This document shows, piece after piece, positions 1 through 7,935 of a DNA stretch of 54,347 bases (position 1 is the stretch's first letter; each line of letters begins with the position of its first letter). The position numbers were made by a program, and so were the translations under genes. The notes under the pieces were generated by a model. The model did not search any database, was not told where the DNA came from, and was given only the letters and a program-made list of their open reading frames with translations. Source of the stretch: Planctomycetota bacterium (GTDB lineage Bacteria > Planctomycetota > Planctomycetia > Gemmatales > Gemmataceae). The stretch is taken from positions 1-54,347 of the forward strand of contig JACPZP010000108.1 of assembly GCA_016195405.1 (NCBI GenBank). Direction: 5' to 3'.

Positions 1-147
1 AGACGGCTTCACGTCTTTCTCTCTGGCGGCCTTCTCGATAAATCAACCCCGGTCTTCCAGCCACGCAACGCGAGACTCTGCACAATACGCCCATGGCAGA
101 TCGCTAAAGGCATTAATCGTGCCGAACAGTATTGGCTGCGTCCCTTC

Positions 148-1737
148 TTAGTAGAGCTTGATCGTGATCCGGTTGCCGTCGCGCGTCACCTCGCGGATTT
201 CGCCGCTAAGCACGAATTCGCCGCACTCCAGGCGATTACCCACCGCCTGCGCGAGCTTTTCCGCGGGCGTGGCGACCGCGAAGGTGATCGCCTTCTTCTC
301 CTTGTCGATCAGGACCGGCACGATTCGGCTGAACTCCAGTTTCGTGCCTGACTTGAATCCTACTTGAATCGGCGTGAGATCGTAGATGGCCGAGGTTTTC
401 GTGATCGGGGTGACGCCGAACGGCGTATAAGTAAGCCGAAGGTCCTTGACGAATCCGTCGTAGGAAATCGTGACCAAGGTCTCCTTCGTTTCCAGGATGG
501 CAGCGAGCTTTTCCTGCGCGTACTTATTGCCGTCACGCTCAAACTGGAATTTCGACTCCATGATCTTCTCGAACGCGTGGTGCTTTTTGGCTTTCTCGAC
601 GCCCTGAGCGAGTTCTTCATTCGTAAGGGCGAGAGCTTCTTTCAAGAGATCGCACAGAAAGACGCCGTCGTTGAAAATCCTCTCCTTCCAAGAAGGCATG
701 ACCTCGTCAAGGAGAAGCGCCTGGCAAGCGCCCAACTCATACAGCCGAAATCGCAGCGGACCGGAACCATATCGATTGCCCATGCGATCGTCCGTGACGC
801 CGACAATCCGCACCATGTCTTCGATGCGCTCGCGCAGCCGCGGACCGAGTACGCCTTTGAAGCCCTTGAATCCCGCCCGGCCGAACATCTCCGGAATGGG
901 CTCAATTTCCTCGCCGGCGCGAAGGAACTTGTACTCGACGTATTTCGCCGTCCCTTCGACGTACTCGTTCAGGTTCTCATAGCGAACGCAATCGGGTTCG
1001 AGGCGTGCCTGCCTGTGAACGCGCACGGCGACGAATTGCTTCAAAGCCTCTCGCCGCGCCGAGGCATCGGCGCCCAGAAGCGCCTCGCGGAGCAGCCGCC
1101 CCTCCAGCGCATAGAGCGCGTTGTTGGTCGGGTCGAGCAGCGGATAAGTGGCCACGGTCGCCTCGTTGGCGTACTTCTTCGTCGCCATTTTCGCTTGATA
1201 AACGTGAAACGCCTCGTGCAAGATCAACTGCAATTCCTCATAAGGCGAAGGGACGAAGCGCCATTTCTCCAGCCAGTCGTTTGCCTTTTGCTTGGGCAGA
1301 TTATTGAGTACATGCCGGATTTGGCTGCGCATCCGCGAGTAGGTGTCGGCAACCACGAGGACCGGAATGCCTTCGATTTTCGTGGAAGTGTTCTGGTCGT
1401 CGATGTCGAATGTGGTCTTGTCGTTGCGAAAGTAGATTTGCTCGTTTCCCAGCGGATGCGGGCCGGTGTAGATGGAAAAACCCTTGGGTTGGTGCGGAAA
1501 ATTGATGAGGACTTCCTGCACCTTGGGCCGGTAGAAGAGCACCGGAGTGGCGGCGAAGTCCCATCCGGGATAAAGCTGCTCGCCCAGCGCCTTCATAATC
1601 GACCGGCACTGTTTGAGCGAGACGAACGTCGCCGGGTCGAGACGCAGTTCCGAAACCTCCTGAGCGTGCAGCGGCATGATGCCAAGTAGCGCGAGCACGA
1701 AGACCGATAAGACGCATGCTCTGGAAGGGTGCTTCAT
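148..1737 (-). CDS. exported HExxH-motif protein, putative metallopeptidase-like
   Basis: 529 residues. The N-terminus is a clear signal peptide (basic start, hydrophobic core to about residue 22, Ala-Gln cleavage site), so the product is exported. Residues 174-178 read HEAFH inside a predicted helix (LILHEAFHVYQ), the zinc-binding pattern of many metallopeptidases. About 80 residues later NEYVEG (257-262) could supply a third, glutamate ligand as in gluzincins. No known family was recognised over the full length, so peptidase activity is inference from the motif. It lies 46 bp downstream of the cytochrome c peroxidase gene on the same strand and is probably the last gene of that redox operon. 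The start ATG is supported by the signal peptide that follows it. Confidence 0.75.
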   Translation of the reverse strand: MKHPSRACVLSVFVLALLGIMPLHAQEVSELRLDPATFVSLKQCRSIMKALGEQLYPGWDFAATPVLFYRPKVQEVLINFPHQPKGFSIYTGPHPLGNEQIYFRNDKTTFDIDDQNTSTKIEGIPVLVVADTYSRMRSQIRHVLNNLPKQKANDWLEKWRFVPSPYEELQLILHEAFHVYQAKMATKKYANEATVATYPLLDPTNNALYALEGRLLREALLGADASARREALKQFVAVRVHRQARLEPDCVRYENLNEYVEGTAKYVEYKFLRAGEEIEPIPEMFGRAGFKGFKGVLGPRLRERIEDMVRIVGVTDDRMGNRYGSGPLRFRLYELGACQALLLDEVMPSWKERIFNDGVFLCDLLKEALALTNEELAQGVEKAKKHHAFEKIMESKFQFERDGNKYAQEKLAAILETKETLVTISYDGFVKDLRLTYTPFGVTPITKTSAIYDLTPIQVGFKSGTKLEFSRIVPVLIDKEKKAITFAVATPAEKLAQAVGNRLECGEFVLSGEIREVTRDGNRITIKLY

Positions 1738-1783
1738 GATTGCCTCTCGACTGAGTTTTCGACGCTTGTGCGCGTCGGTCGTG

Positions 1784-2797
1784 TCAAAGCGCCTTGAGAA
1801 ATGCTACGAGATCTTTGACCTCATCTTTGGACAGCCCAAGTGACCCCACGGTCGGGTCCAGATGCAAGTTCGAATTGCCGCCGCGATTGTAATACTCCAC
1901 CACGTCTTCCAGGGTTTTCAGGCTGCCGTCGTGCATGTAGGGCGCCGTGAGAGCCACTCCGCGCAGACTGGGCGTCTTGAACTTGCCGCGATCGGCGCCC
2001 TCGCCTGTTATCCTGAAGCGCCCGAGATCGCCTTTGCCCCAGCTCACTCCGGTATTGTGGAACTTCTCGTCGGTGAAATTCGCGCCCGTGTGGCAGCGCC
2101 AGCAGCGGCCTTTGCTTTCGTAGAGCCACAGGCCGCTGCGCTGTGACGGCGTCAAGGCGTCGTGCGAGCCAAGACGACGAAAGCGATCTACCGCGCTGTC
2201 GCCGCGCAGCAAAATGCGCTCGAACGAGGCAATCGCTTTCCCAAGGTTGGCGGAATTGACGCCGTCGTCGAATGCGTTTTTGAATAGTTCGCTGTATTCT
2301 TTGTCGGTTCGAAGCCGTGCAATGACATCGTCAAGCTTGCTGCCCATCTCGTCGGGATCTTCGATGGGCTTTAGCGCCTGTACTTCCAACGTGGCTTCGC
2401 GGCCGTCCCAGAAGAAGGAATTTCCATAGGCGCGGTTAAGTAATGAGGGAGCGCGGCGGGAAGTTCGCTTCCCTTTTACGCCTGTCGACTTCGCCTCGCC
2501 GCCGGAAAAGCCGTTCTCGGGTTTGTGGCAACTCGCGCATGCAATTGCGCGGTCGGAGGAAAGGATCGGATCAAAAAAGAGCTTGCGGCCCAATTTGACT
2601 CGAGCTTCCGTGAGGGGAACTTCCTTTGGCGTAGTGCGCGGTTCGAGCCCCAATGGAATGTGATCGATCGCAAGCTGCGCCGGCAGCGTGTCCTTGGGAA
2701 CAGACTCCTGGCGAGCGCCGCCCGACGTCAGTCCAGCTGCAACAATAAGGGCGCCCAGGGCGAAGCCCGGGCGCCCAAAAAGTCGAGTTGCGTTCAA
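1784..2797 (-). CDS. diheme cytochrome c peroxidase (CcpA/MauG family)
   Basis: 337 residues, a normal length for bacterial diheme peroxidases, which reduce H2O2 in the periplasm using cytochrome electrons. An N-terminal hydrophobic export segment spans about residues 9-24. Two heme c sites are visible, CASCH (87-91) and CWRCH (232-236), with the family motifs KLGRKLFFDP, FFWDGR and APYMHDG. The start is a TTG that overlaps the UGA stop of the upstream thioredoxin gene (TTGA), with GAGG 6-7 nt before it, so translation is probably coupled. The arrangement links a selenocysteine-type thioredoxin, a peroxidase and a secreted HExxH protein. MauG-like cofactor maturation instead of peroxide removal cannot be excluded. 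Confidence 0.9.
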   Translation of the reverse strand: MNATRLFGRPGFALGALIVAAGLTSGGARQESVPKDTLPAQLAIDHIPLGLEPRTTPKEVPLTEARVKLGRKLFFDPILSSDRAIACASCHKPENGFSGGEAKSTGVKGKRTSRRAPSLLNRAYGNSFFWDGREATLEVQALKPIEDPDEMGSKLDDVIARLRTDKEYSELFKNAFDDGVNSANLGKAIASFERILLRGDSAVDRFRRLGSHDALTPSQRSGLWLYESKGRCWRCHTGANFTDEKFHNTGVSWGKGDLGRFRITGEGADRGKFKTPSLRGVALTAPYMHDGSLKTLEDVVEYYNRGGNSNLHLDPTVGSLGLSKDEVKDLVAFLKAL

Positions 2798-4014
2798 TTT
2801 CCGCCTCGTCCATTGCCCTCGGCTTCTTTGATGAGCTTTTCGAGAGCGCGGTCAATGGCCGCCTCGCCAGGACCGCCAACCCAGCGATAGCGTATCACGC
2901 CCTGATGATCGACCACGAAGAGCGTCGGCGTGCCTAGCAGGTTCCAAGCCGTCGAGATGGGGCCGAGAGCGCCGGTCTTGTCGGCTTTGGTGTCCGCATA
3001 GGAGCGCCAGTTGAGCTTCTCCTTGTCCATCACGTCTTTGAGTTTTTCGGAGGTGTAGCCGTTGGTATTGATGCCGATGAGTGCGAAAGGCTTGTTTTCC
3101 ATGTCCTTGACGAGCGACCGCTCGTGGGGCCAGAGGGCCCGTCAGCCGCCTCAGAATTGGCTCCAGAAATCGAGCAGCACCACCTTTCCGCGATAGTCGC
3201 TGAGCTTGAATTTCTTGCCGTCCTGATCGTAGCCTTCGACTTCGGGCGCGGTTTTGCCCACGCTCAAGTGGCGAATGTCAAAGAGTTCCGATTTCGCTTT
3301 GGCGGCGATCGTGCCATAGAATTGAAGCTTGACGTCGCCATATTCCTTTTCCGCCTGCTCAAGAATCGACTCGGCCTCCTTTGCGAGCACCTTAGGGTCT
3401 TGCTCCAGAAGTTTCTTGGTCTCATCGTCGAGCGACTTGGCAAGCTCCGGCCGGTCCTTGAATTGCTGGAGCGTGTCTGGGCGGTTCTTGAGAAGCTGGC
3501 CTAGCGCGAGCAAGGCTTTTCCCTTCACGTTGCGATGTGGGCTTTTCTCGAATAGCGTGCGCAGACGGGTTTCGGAAGTTGGATTGAAACTGAAAGTGAG
3601 CATTTGGCAAACGCCGCCGAGCTTTTCGCTGGCGATGTGGTCGCGAAAGAGAAGCTCCCACGCGCGTAGGTCCGCCTTGGCTGAAGACCCGCGGCCCGGG
3701 CCGCTCACTATCCAAATCAGCGCGTCGACCGCGAACGGTTCTTTTGCGTTCTTCTCGGCCAACTCGATGAAACGAAGAGCGTACTTGTCCCCTTTCGGAT
3801 ACATTTCCGCGGAGACTTTCTGCTTCTCCTGATTGGTCTTAGCCTCGCGGTAAGCCTTGTTGAACGCCTGTAGTTCAGCGCGATGCTCTTTGAGCAGCGC
3901 TTGATACTCATCGGACGGCCCGGGTGGCTTCTTGTCATCGGATTGCTTCTCACCGCCGGCATACACGGACGTTGCCAACAGCAAAATGAGCAATCCCACG
4001 CTTAATCGAGTCAT
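2794..4014 (-). CDS. TlpA-like thioredoxin with two in-frame UGA codons (candidate Sec-x-x-Sec selenoprotein)
   Basis: The frame runs from ATG 4014 (GGAGG about 7 nt upstream) to the stop at 2794-2796, 406 residues, and is interrupted only by TGA at 3151-3153 and 3142-3144. Read as selenocysteine they give LLDFWSQF-U-G-G-U-RALWPHER, residues 288 and 291, exactly where TlpA/redoxin proteins carry W-C-G-P-C-R. Signal peptide at 1-17; a long helical region (about 20-240, Lys/Glu-rich); then GKTAPEVEGYDQDGKKF and YRGKVVLLDFW, a classic redoxin start. After the motif come FALIGIN, TPTLFVVDHQGVIRYRWVG, the thioredoxin cis-Pro and final strands. The fold is therefore intact on both sides of the UGAs and in one frame. 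The predicted role is periplasmic disulfide/selenide exchange. Alternative: a double nonsense pseudogene, unlikely given exact placement at both active-site positions. Confidence 0.82.
3110..3125 (-). promoter_or_regulatory. candidate bacterial SECIS hairpin
   Basis: On the coding strand ACGAGC-GGTC-GCTCGT forms a perfect 6-bp stem with a 4-nt loop starting GG. The loop begins 23 nt after the second UGA and 32 nt after the first, inside the 16-37 nt spacing known for bacterial SECIS elements, which also need a G among the first loop bases. A second small hairpin (GGGCC-CTCT-GGCCC, 3126-3140) sits between the UGA and this stem and could stack under it. The function is inferred from position and shape. 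Confidence 0.6.
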
Positions 4015-4180
4015 GCGTACACCTCCATTCAAAAACAAACCCTAAAACGTTCCGCCTCAGTTTATCGCAATGGTCGGCTTTGGGCACATCTTTTGCAACT
4101 CCAAATCTTGGGGCAGGCCGTTCATCCTGCCCATTCGCCCGGGCAGGCGTCAGTTTCCCGTTGCTGCCGGCCGGTCCAAT

Positions 4181-4225
4181 TCGCCTTTGTCCAGGTCGCC
4201 TTTGTCCAGATCGCCTTGGTGCGCA
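4181..4225. repeat. 15-bp tandem repeat, three copies
   Basis: TCGCCTTTGTCCAGG, TCGCCTTTGTCCAGA and a decayed third copy (TCGCCTTGGTGCGCA) lie in the non-coding gap between the divergent thioredoxin and FHA genes. The gap 4015-4296 otherwise holds no gene. Confidence 0.7.
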
Positions 4226-4296
4226 GTTCTCTCAATTAAGAGACGGATGCTGCGCGAAAATCCATCACCGCTGCCGCCTTCTTTTGGAGCGCTCCC

Positions 4297-4734
4297 ATGG
4301 CCGCTGAAGTGATTCTGTTCGTTCAGGAAGGCAGATTGACCGCTGAGAAGGAATACAGCTTCTCGATTCCGAGTCACTGTGTGATCGGACGGTCGCATGA
4401 TGCGCTTATTCGTTTGGGCCGGGAGGCCGGTTTCGTTTCGCGCCGCCATTGCGTGCTGGAAATCAACCCGCCCGACATTCGGATCCGTGACCTTGGAAGC
4501 CTCAATGGAACGTTCGTCAACGGCTTGAGCATCGGCCAGCGCCGAACTAACGTCGATCCCCCCGACACCGCCGCTAAGACGCCTGACTGGCATACGCTCA
4601 GCGCCGGCGACGTGATTTGCCTGGGGAGCGTTCGCATCCGGGTCACGATTCTCACAGGCCGGACCGCTCGCAAGGACGAGGCGCCGCGCCTCGATCTTTC
4701 TCGCGCCCCGCAGCCACATGTGTCAGCGCGATGA
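4297..4734 (+). CDS. FHA domain protein
   Basis: 145 residues, nearly all one forkhead-associated domain, which binds phosphothreonine. Visible elements: CVIGRSHDALIRL (the GRS strand), VSRRHCVLE (SxxH), RDLGSLNGTFVNG (NGT/N-G) and the closing GDVICLGSVRIRV strand. A GGAG box 7 nt upstream supports the ATG. There is a Pro/Thr-rich insertion (DPPDTAAKTPDW) in the loop before the last strands. No membrane segment. It probably reads Ser/Thr-kinase signals; such kinases abound in planctomycetes and one is encoded at 9.2 kb. Confidence 0.88.
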   Translation: MAAEVILFVQEGRLTAEKEYSFSIPSHCVIGRSHDALIRLGREAGFVSRRHCVLEINPPDIRIRDLGSLNGTFVNGLSIGQRRTNVDPPDTAAKTPDWHTLSAGDVICLGSVRIRVTILTGRTARKDEAPRLDLSRAPQPHVSAR

Positions 4735-4740
4735 CAGTAG

Positions 4741-4760
4741 GTCGGACATTCCTGTCCGAC
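4741..4760. repeat. short palindrome directly after the FHA gene
   Basis: GTCGGACA-TTCC-TGTCCGAC is a perfect 8-bp stem with a 4-nt loop, 6 nt after the stop codon and preceded by AGTAG. Its 5' context (AGTAGGTC) matches the arm start of the inverted repeat in the kinase gene at 10386, which suggests a REP-like dispersed family. It could also act as a transcript-end hairpin, though there is no T-run. Confidence 0.6.
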
Positions 4761-4927
4761 GCATTGCGGCAGCCGCGTCATCTTGAGCATTCTCCGCATA
4801 ACTCATCTTCTCGGTTTTTTGTGCCGATAAAGACTTTTAGCGCAGGTTGTTGGCGTTTACAAGCCATCATTGACCGCGCTTCTTGCCCGGATTGCCCAAT
4901 CGGCCGTCAAAAAGACCTGAGGATGAC

Positions 4928-6124
4928 ATGCGCAACCTGTTGCCGGCAGTTGCCCTGGCGCTTAGTGTGAGCGCCGGTACACTGCCGGCACATGCCCAGA
5001 CGCCGGTGACGACGCCGTCTCCTGACGACCAGTTAGCGCTTCCGGTTGGCAGTTTTAAGGATGTCGAAGCATATAAGCCGCGACTCTACGCATCCGGCGA
5101 ATATCTCATCTGGTGGCTTCGCGAAGGCCGCATCCCCGCATTGCTCACCACCAGTTCATTCGCGTCAAAAGGCGAACTCGGCCAGCCTGACACCCGCGTT
5201 ATCTTCGGTGACCAGCGACTCGAAACCCGCCACGACGATCGCTTCGTCGGCGGCCGGTTCATGCTGGGCTGGTTCTTGGGCGAGGAGCGCACCTGGGCGA
5301 TCGAAGGCGGCGCCGTTTTTCTGGAGCGCGACTCCACCTATTTCAAGGTCGTCTCCGACGGCAGTACCCTCCTGGCCCGACCCTACATCAATGCCCTCGA
5401 CGGCAACTCGGCCAGCGAAATCATCGCCGGACCAACCGCCGCCGGCCTGCGCAACGGCGGCTTCAACGGCTACTCACGCATCGAGTTCTTTAGCCAAGAG
5501 GCAATCCTGGTCTGTAATCTCGCCGAAGGTCCCTTGGGCCGGCTCGACCTCCTGGCGGGCGCCAGGTTTCTGCAAATGCGCGATCGGCTCGACCTGACCG
5601 CGGTCGGCCGGCTCTTGCCCGATCAAACCACGCTCTACGGACTCACCGATCACTTCCGCGTGCATAACGCCTTCTATGGCGGGCAGCTCGGTTTACGCGG
5701 GGAGAGCAACTGGGGACGCTGGACGCTCGGTGCCCGCAGCATCGTCGCCTTGGGCGGAACGGACCAGTCGGTGCGAGCTTTCGGCGATCGCATCTTCCAG
5801 ACGCCGCTGGTGCGCGACGTGCAAAACTTCGGCCTGTCGGTGCAGTCCAGCAACACCGGGCGCTTCGAGCGCACGTCGTTCGATGCCTTTTACGAAGTCG
5901 GCGTCAACGTTCGCTACCGGCTCGGCGACCACGCACGCCTCTTCGGCGGTTACACCCTCTACTTGTGGAACAGCCCGCTCCGAGCCGGCGACCAAGTCGA
6001 TCTCGCCGTCAATCCGAACCTGATCACCGGGCAGCCAGGCGGTCCGCCGCGTCCCGCCATTCCATTTCGCGACGATCTTTTCTGGGCACAAGGGATGAAT
6101 TTCGGGCTTGAGCTGACGTGGTGA
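4928..6124 (+). CDS. BBP7-type outer-membrane beta-barrel protein
   Basis: 398 residues. The start chosen is ATG 4928 after GAGG, giving a clean signal peptide (LPAVALALSVSAGTLPAHAQ); the upstream in-frame ATG at 4883 would add a charged non-signal leader. The mature part begins with YASGEYLIWWLREGRIPALLTT and continues with alternating aromatic/polar strands (GGRFMLGWFLGEERTWAIEGG, GYSRIEFFSQEAILVCNL, HNAFYGGQLGLRGE, YEVGVNVRYRLGDHARLFGGYTLYLW) and a terminal hydrophobic strand ending in Trp. This is the layout of the planctomycete BBP7 barrel family. It is predicted to sit in the outer membrane; the substrate is unknown. Confidence 0.85.
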   Translation: MRNLLPAVALALSVSAGTLPAHAQTPVTTPSPDDQLALPVGSFKDVEAYKPRLYASGEYLIWWLREGRIPALLTTSSFASKGELGQPDTRVIFGDQRLETRHDDRFVGGRFMLGWFLGEERTWAIEGGAVFLERDSTYFKVVSDGSTLLARPYINALDGNSASEIIAGPTAAGLRNGGFNGYSRIEFFSQEAILVCNLAEGPLGRLDLLAGARFLQMRDRLDLTAVGRLLPDQTTLYGLTDHFRVHNAFYGGQLGLRGESNWGRWTLGARSIVALGGTDQSVRAFGDRIFQTPLVRDVQNFGLSVQSSNTGRFERTSFDAFYEVGVNVRYRLGDHARLFGGYTLYLWNSPLRAGDQVDLAVNPNLITGQPGGPPRPAIPFRDDLFWAQGMNFGLELTW

Positions 6125-6207
6125 ATGGTGGTGAGCACCGCAGCCAAAGCGTAGAGCGACGTGGAGGTGCGGCTTGCTACGGGCAAGCGCTCGCGTAGAA
6201 TCAGGAC

Positions 6208-6348
6208 ATGCGCATTTACCTTGATGCGTGCAGCCTGCAGCGCCCATTCGATGACCGATCGCAGCCGCGCATCAATGTTGAAGCGGAAGCGGTGCTGACG
6301 ATCCTGAGGCTGGTGGAATCAGGTTCGCAAGCCGAGGTCACGCCATGA
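6208..6348 (+). pseudogene. truncated PIN-domain toxin remnant
   Basis: A 46-codon frame starts [16 protein letters not shown] and continues [22 protein letters not shown], the N-terminal strand, catalytic Asp and first helix of PIN ribonuclease toxins. It ends after EVTP at a TGA. A full PIN domain needs about 130 residues with three further acidic residues, all absent. The stop overlaps the ATG of the next small gene (ATGA), so the usual toxin-antitoxin spacing is kept although the toxin is gutted. Confidence 0.65.
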
Positions 6349-6569
6349 AAGCAGCCATGCGCCCAATCGCGCAACTTACGGAGCAAGCGACCGAGATTCT
6401 GATTCGGGAAATGGGAATCGTGGATGCACTCCGTTTTCTAAATCAATTCCATGCCGGCTCCGGCGACTATACCAAGGACCGTGGGCGATGGCTCAATGAT
6501 TTGTCACTTGCGCAGATAACGCCTGAGATCAAGGCAAAGAGCAAGAAACCACGCCGAACGAGCCGATGA
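6345..6569 (+). CDS. small toxin-partner-like protein
   Basis: 74 residues, no signal or membrane segment. The core ([25 protein letters not shown], then [20 protein letters not shown]) resembles short conserved proteins often found beside PIN-type toxins in cyanobacteria and planctomycetes; this assignment is from memory of the pattern. It overlaps the truncated PIN frame by 4 bp, as in a toxin-antitoxin operon. If the toxin is dead it may be an orphan partner. The basic tail ([12 protein letters not shown]) suggests nucleic-acid contact. Confidence 0.6.
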   Translation: MKAAMRPIAQLTEQATEILIREMGIVDALRFLNQFHAGSGDYTKDRGRWLNDLSLAQITPEIKAKSKKPRRTSR

Positions 6570-7023
6570 AGTTGACCGGGCCAGCATTACGGCATTTCGA
6601 CACTGTTTCGTTGCAGCCGGCGCGGCATTCTAATTTGGGCGGGATGGTGGTCGGCTGAAGATCAACCTTCGCACCTTTCCCGTGCAGGCAGCGGCAATCC
6701 TGTTCACGACGCTAGAAACTCACGGCATCCAAATAGAAGTGCCCAACGAGTGGGCGGCGCGGCGGATGGCCGAACAGGTCCGTTCGGCGCAAACAAAGCT
6801 GCGCGGGTATTGCTGAGTTGGTGATCCCGTGATCGTGGTCGCGCATCCTACCGCTTCAACAACCGTCTTTTGCCCCGCCACGACCTTGGCTTTGTCCGTC
6901 AAATTTACGGTTTCACGTGCCTCCGCGTCCTCTGCGCTCTCTGCGTTAAAAAATTGTCTCGCGCCGATGCGGAGCGTTGGCAGCTTCTTGACCCGCGGCC
7001 TGGTTGCCCGGATAATTGTCGGC
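6570..7023. other. non-coding stretch with possible gene remnants
   Basis: No convincing gene. A frame without a start codon is open from 6634 to 6816 and reads plausibly coding near its end (IQIEVPNEWAARRMAEQV), perhaps the tail of another decayed toxin-antitoxin gene. From about 6917 there is a low-complexity motif (CTCCGCGTCCTCTGCGCTC then TCTGCGTT) of a kind that recurs in planctomycete intergenic DNA. Confidence 0.4.
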
Positions 7024-7704
7024 ATGTCTCCGCCGCGCCGGTTTTTCCGATGCACGTTGCCGCGCCGGGCAACCGCCCTGGTCGCGCTCTTGACGTACTT
7101 CAATGCCGCCGTGGCCTCGCCCTTGCCCATTCTCAAGGAGCGGCACAAGGACCGCAGCCGACCGTTCCCGTGTCAGGATCGTCCGTGCGGCTGCAACAAT
7201 GCCGAGGACTTCTGGCGCGGCTGCTGCTGCTTTACCCCCGAGGAGCGCTTGGCGTGGGCGCATGAAAACGCCGTCACGCCGCCGGATTTCGTCGAGACTC
7301 CGACGCCTGCTCCTCCGGAAAAAACAACGGAACCCTCATCGCCAACGACCGAGACGTGTTGCGGCACCGGCTCTTGCTCTTGCTGCGAAAAGAGCAAGGA
7401 CAAAACCGAGCCTTGCTGCTCGTCGCCCGCCCCCGCCCCGGTGAAGAAGAACGCCGAACCCACTACGCCTAAGAAGACGCAAGCGCCGGCCAAGCACCGA
7501 ACCTCCGCGCTTCCCGGTCTGTCGGCTCTCCAGTGCTTGGGCGGAGCGGCCCTCGCGATCGGCAACGGCGAAGTGCTGCCGACAACCGCGGCGCCTACGT
7601 GGCAGCCCCTCTGGAATCCCGCTGGCTGGCTCACATCCTCCGGAGAAACCGCCAGTGATCTAAGCGAGCCGCCGTCGCCCCCACCTCCCCGCATCTCTCT
7701 GTAG
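7024..7704 (+). CDS. exported Cys-rich protein, planctomycete-specific type
   Basis: 226 residues from ATG 7024. An earlier in-frame ATG at 6829 would add 65 residues of non-coding-like sequence, so it is rejected. The N-terminus is basic then hydrophobic (RRATALVALLTYFNAAVA), a signal peptide or anchor. It is followed by a compact Cys cluster, CQDRPCGCNNAEDFWRGCCC, then FTPEERLAWAHENAVTPP. A Pro/Thr/Lys-rich linker contains a second cluster (CCGTGSCSCCEKSKDK and EPCC). A hydrophobic stretch (LSALQCLGGAALAIG) follows. The Cys spacing suggests metal binding or disulfide packing; the function is unknown. The lead Cys block resembles a family I associate with planctomycetes. Confidence 0.7.
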   Translation: MSPPRRFFRCTLPRRATALVALLTYFNAAVASPLPILKERHKDRSRPFPCQDRPCGCNNAEDFWRGCCCFTPEERLAWAHENAVTPPDFVETPTPAPPEKTTEPSSPTTETCCGTGSCSCCEKSKDKTEPCCSSPAPAPVKKNAEPTTPKKTQAPAKHRTSALPGLSALQCLGGAALAIGNGEVLPTTAAPTWQPLWNPAGWLTSSGETASDLSEPPSPPPPRISL

Positions 7705-7716
7705 TTTTTCGGATTT

Positions 7717-7834
7717 GGAGTGCGGCGCCTTGTCGCCGCTTTAGGATTTTTGGACGGGCCGAGAGACGCGGCGTTGCTCGTCGCTTGTCGTCGAACTCCA
7801 AAAATCCTAAAGCGGCGACCAGTCGCCGCATTCC
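7717..7834. mobile_element. MITE-like element with 38-bp terminal inverted repeats
   Basis: Left arm 7717-7754 and right arm 7797-7834 are inverted copies with about 35 of 38 positions matching; the shared core includes GTCGCCGCTTTAGGATTTTT. The 42-bp middle encodes nothing. Each arm also has an internal short palindrome (GCGGCG...CGCCGC). No transposase is nearby, so it would need one supplied in trans. It sits between the Cys-rich and DUF1559 genes; the same structure could terminate the upstream transcript. Confidence 0.7.
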
Positions 7835-7935
7835 CAATTCACCGTCACAATTTGGAAAGCACTTATTCTTCTTCTCAAGCGAACAAAGTCCGCGCAGGCA
7901 TACGGCCATGGCGCGCGGAGTGAGGGTATCCATCC

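Noticed and set aside
364..1689. Long open frame (441 codons) on the plus strand
   Set aside because: Antisense to the HExxH gene, no RBS, no recognisable domain; a GC-rich shadow frame.
2794..3102. Separate small thioredoxin-like gene starting at ATG 3102
   Set aside because: It lacks the active site and first strand of the fold; in frame with the upstream half.
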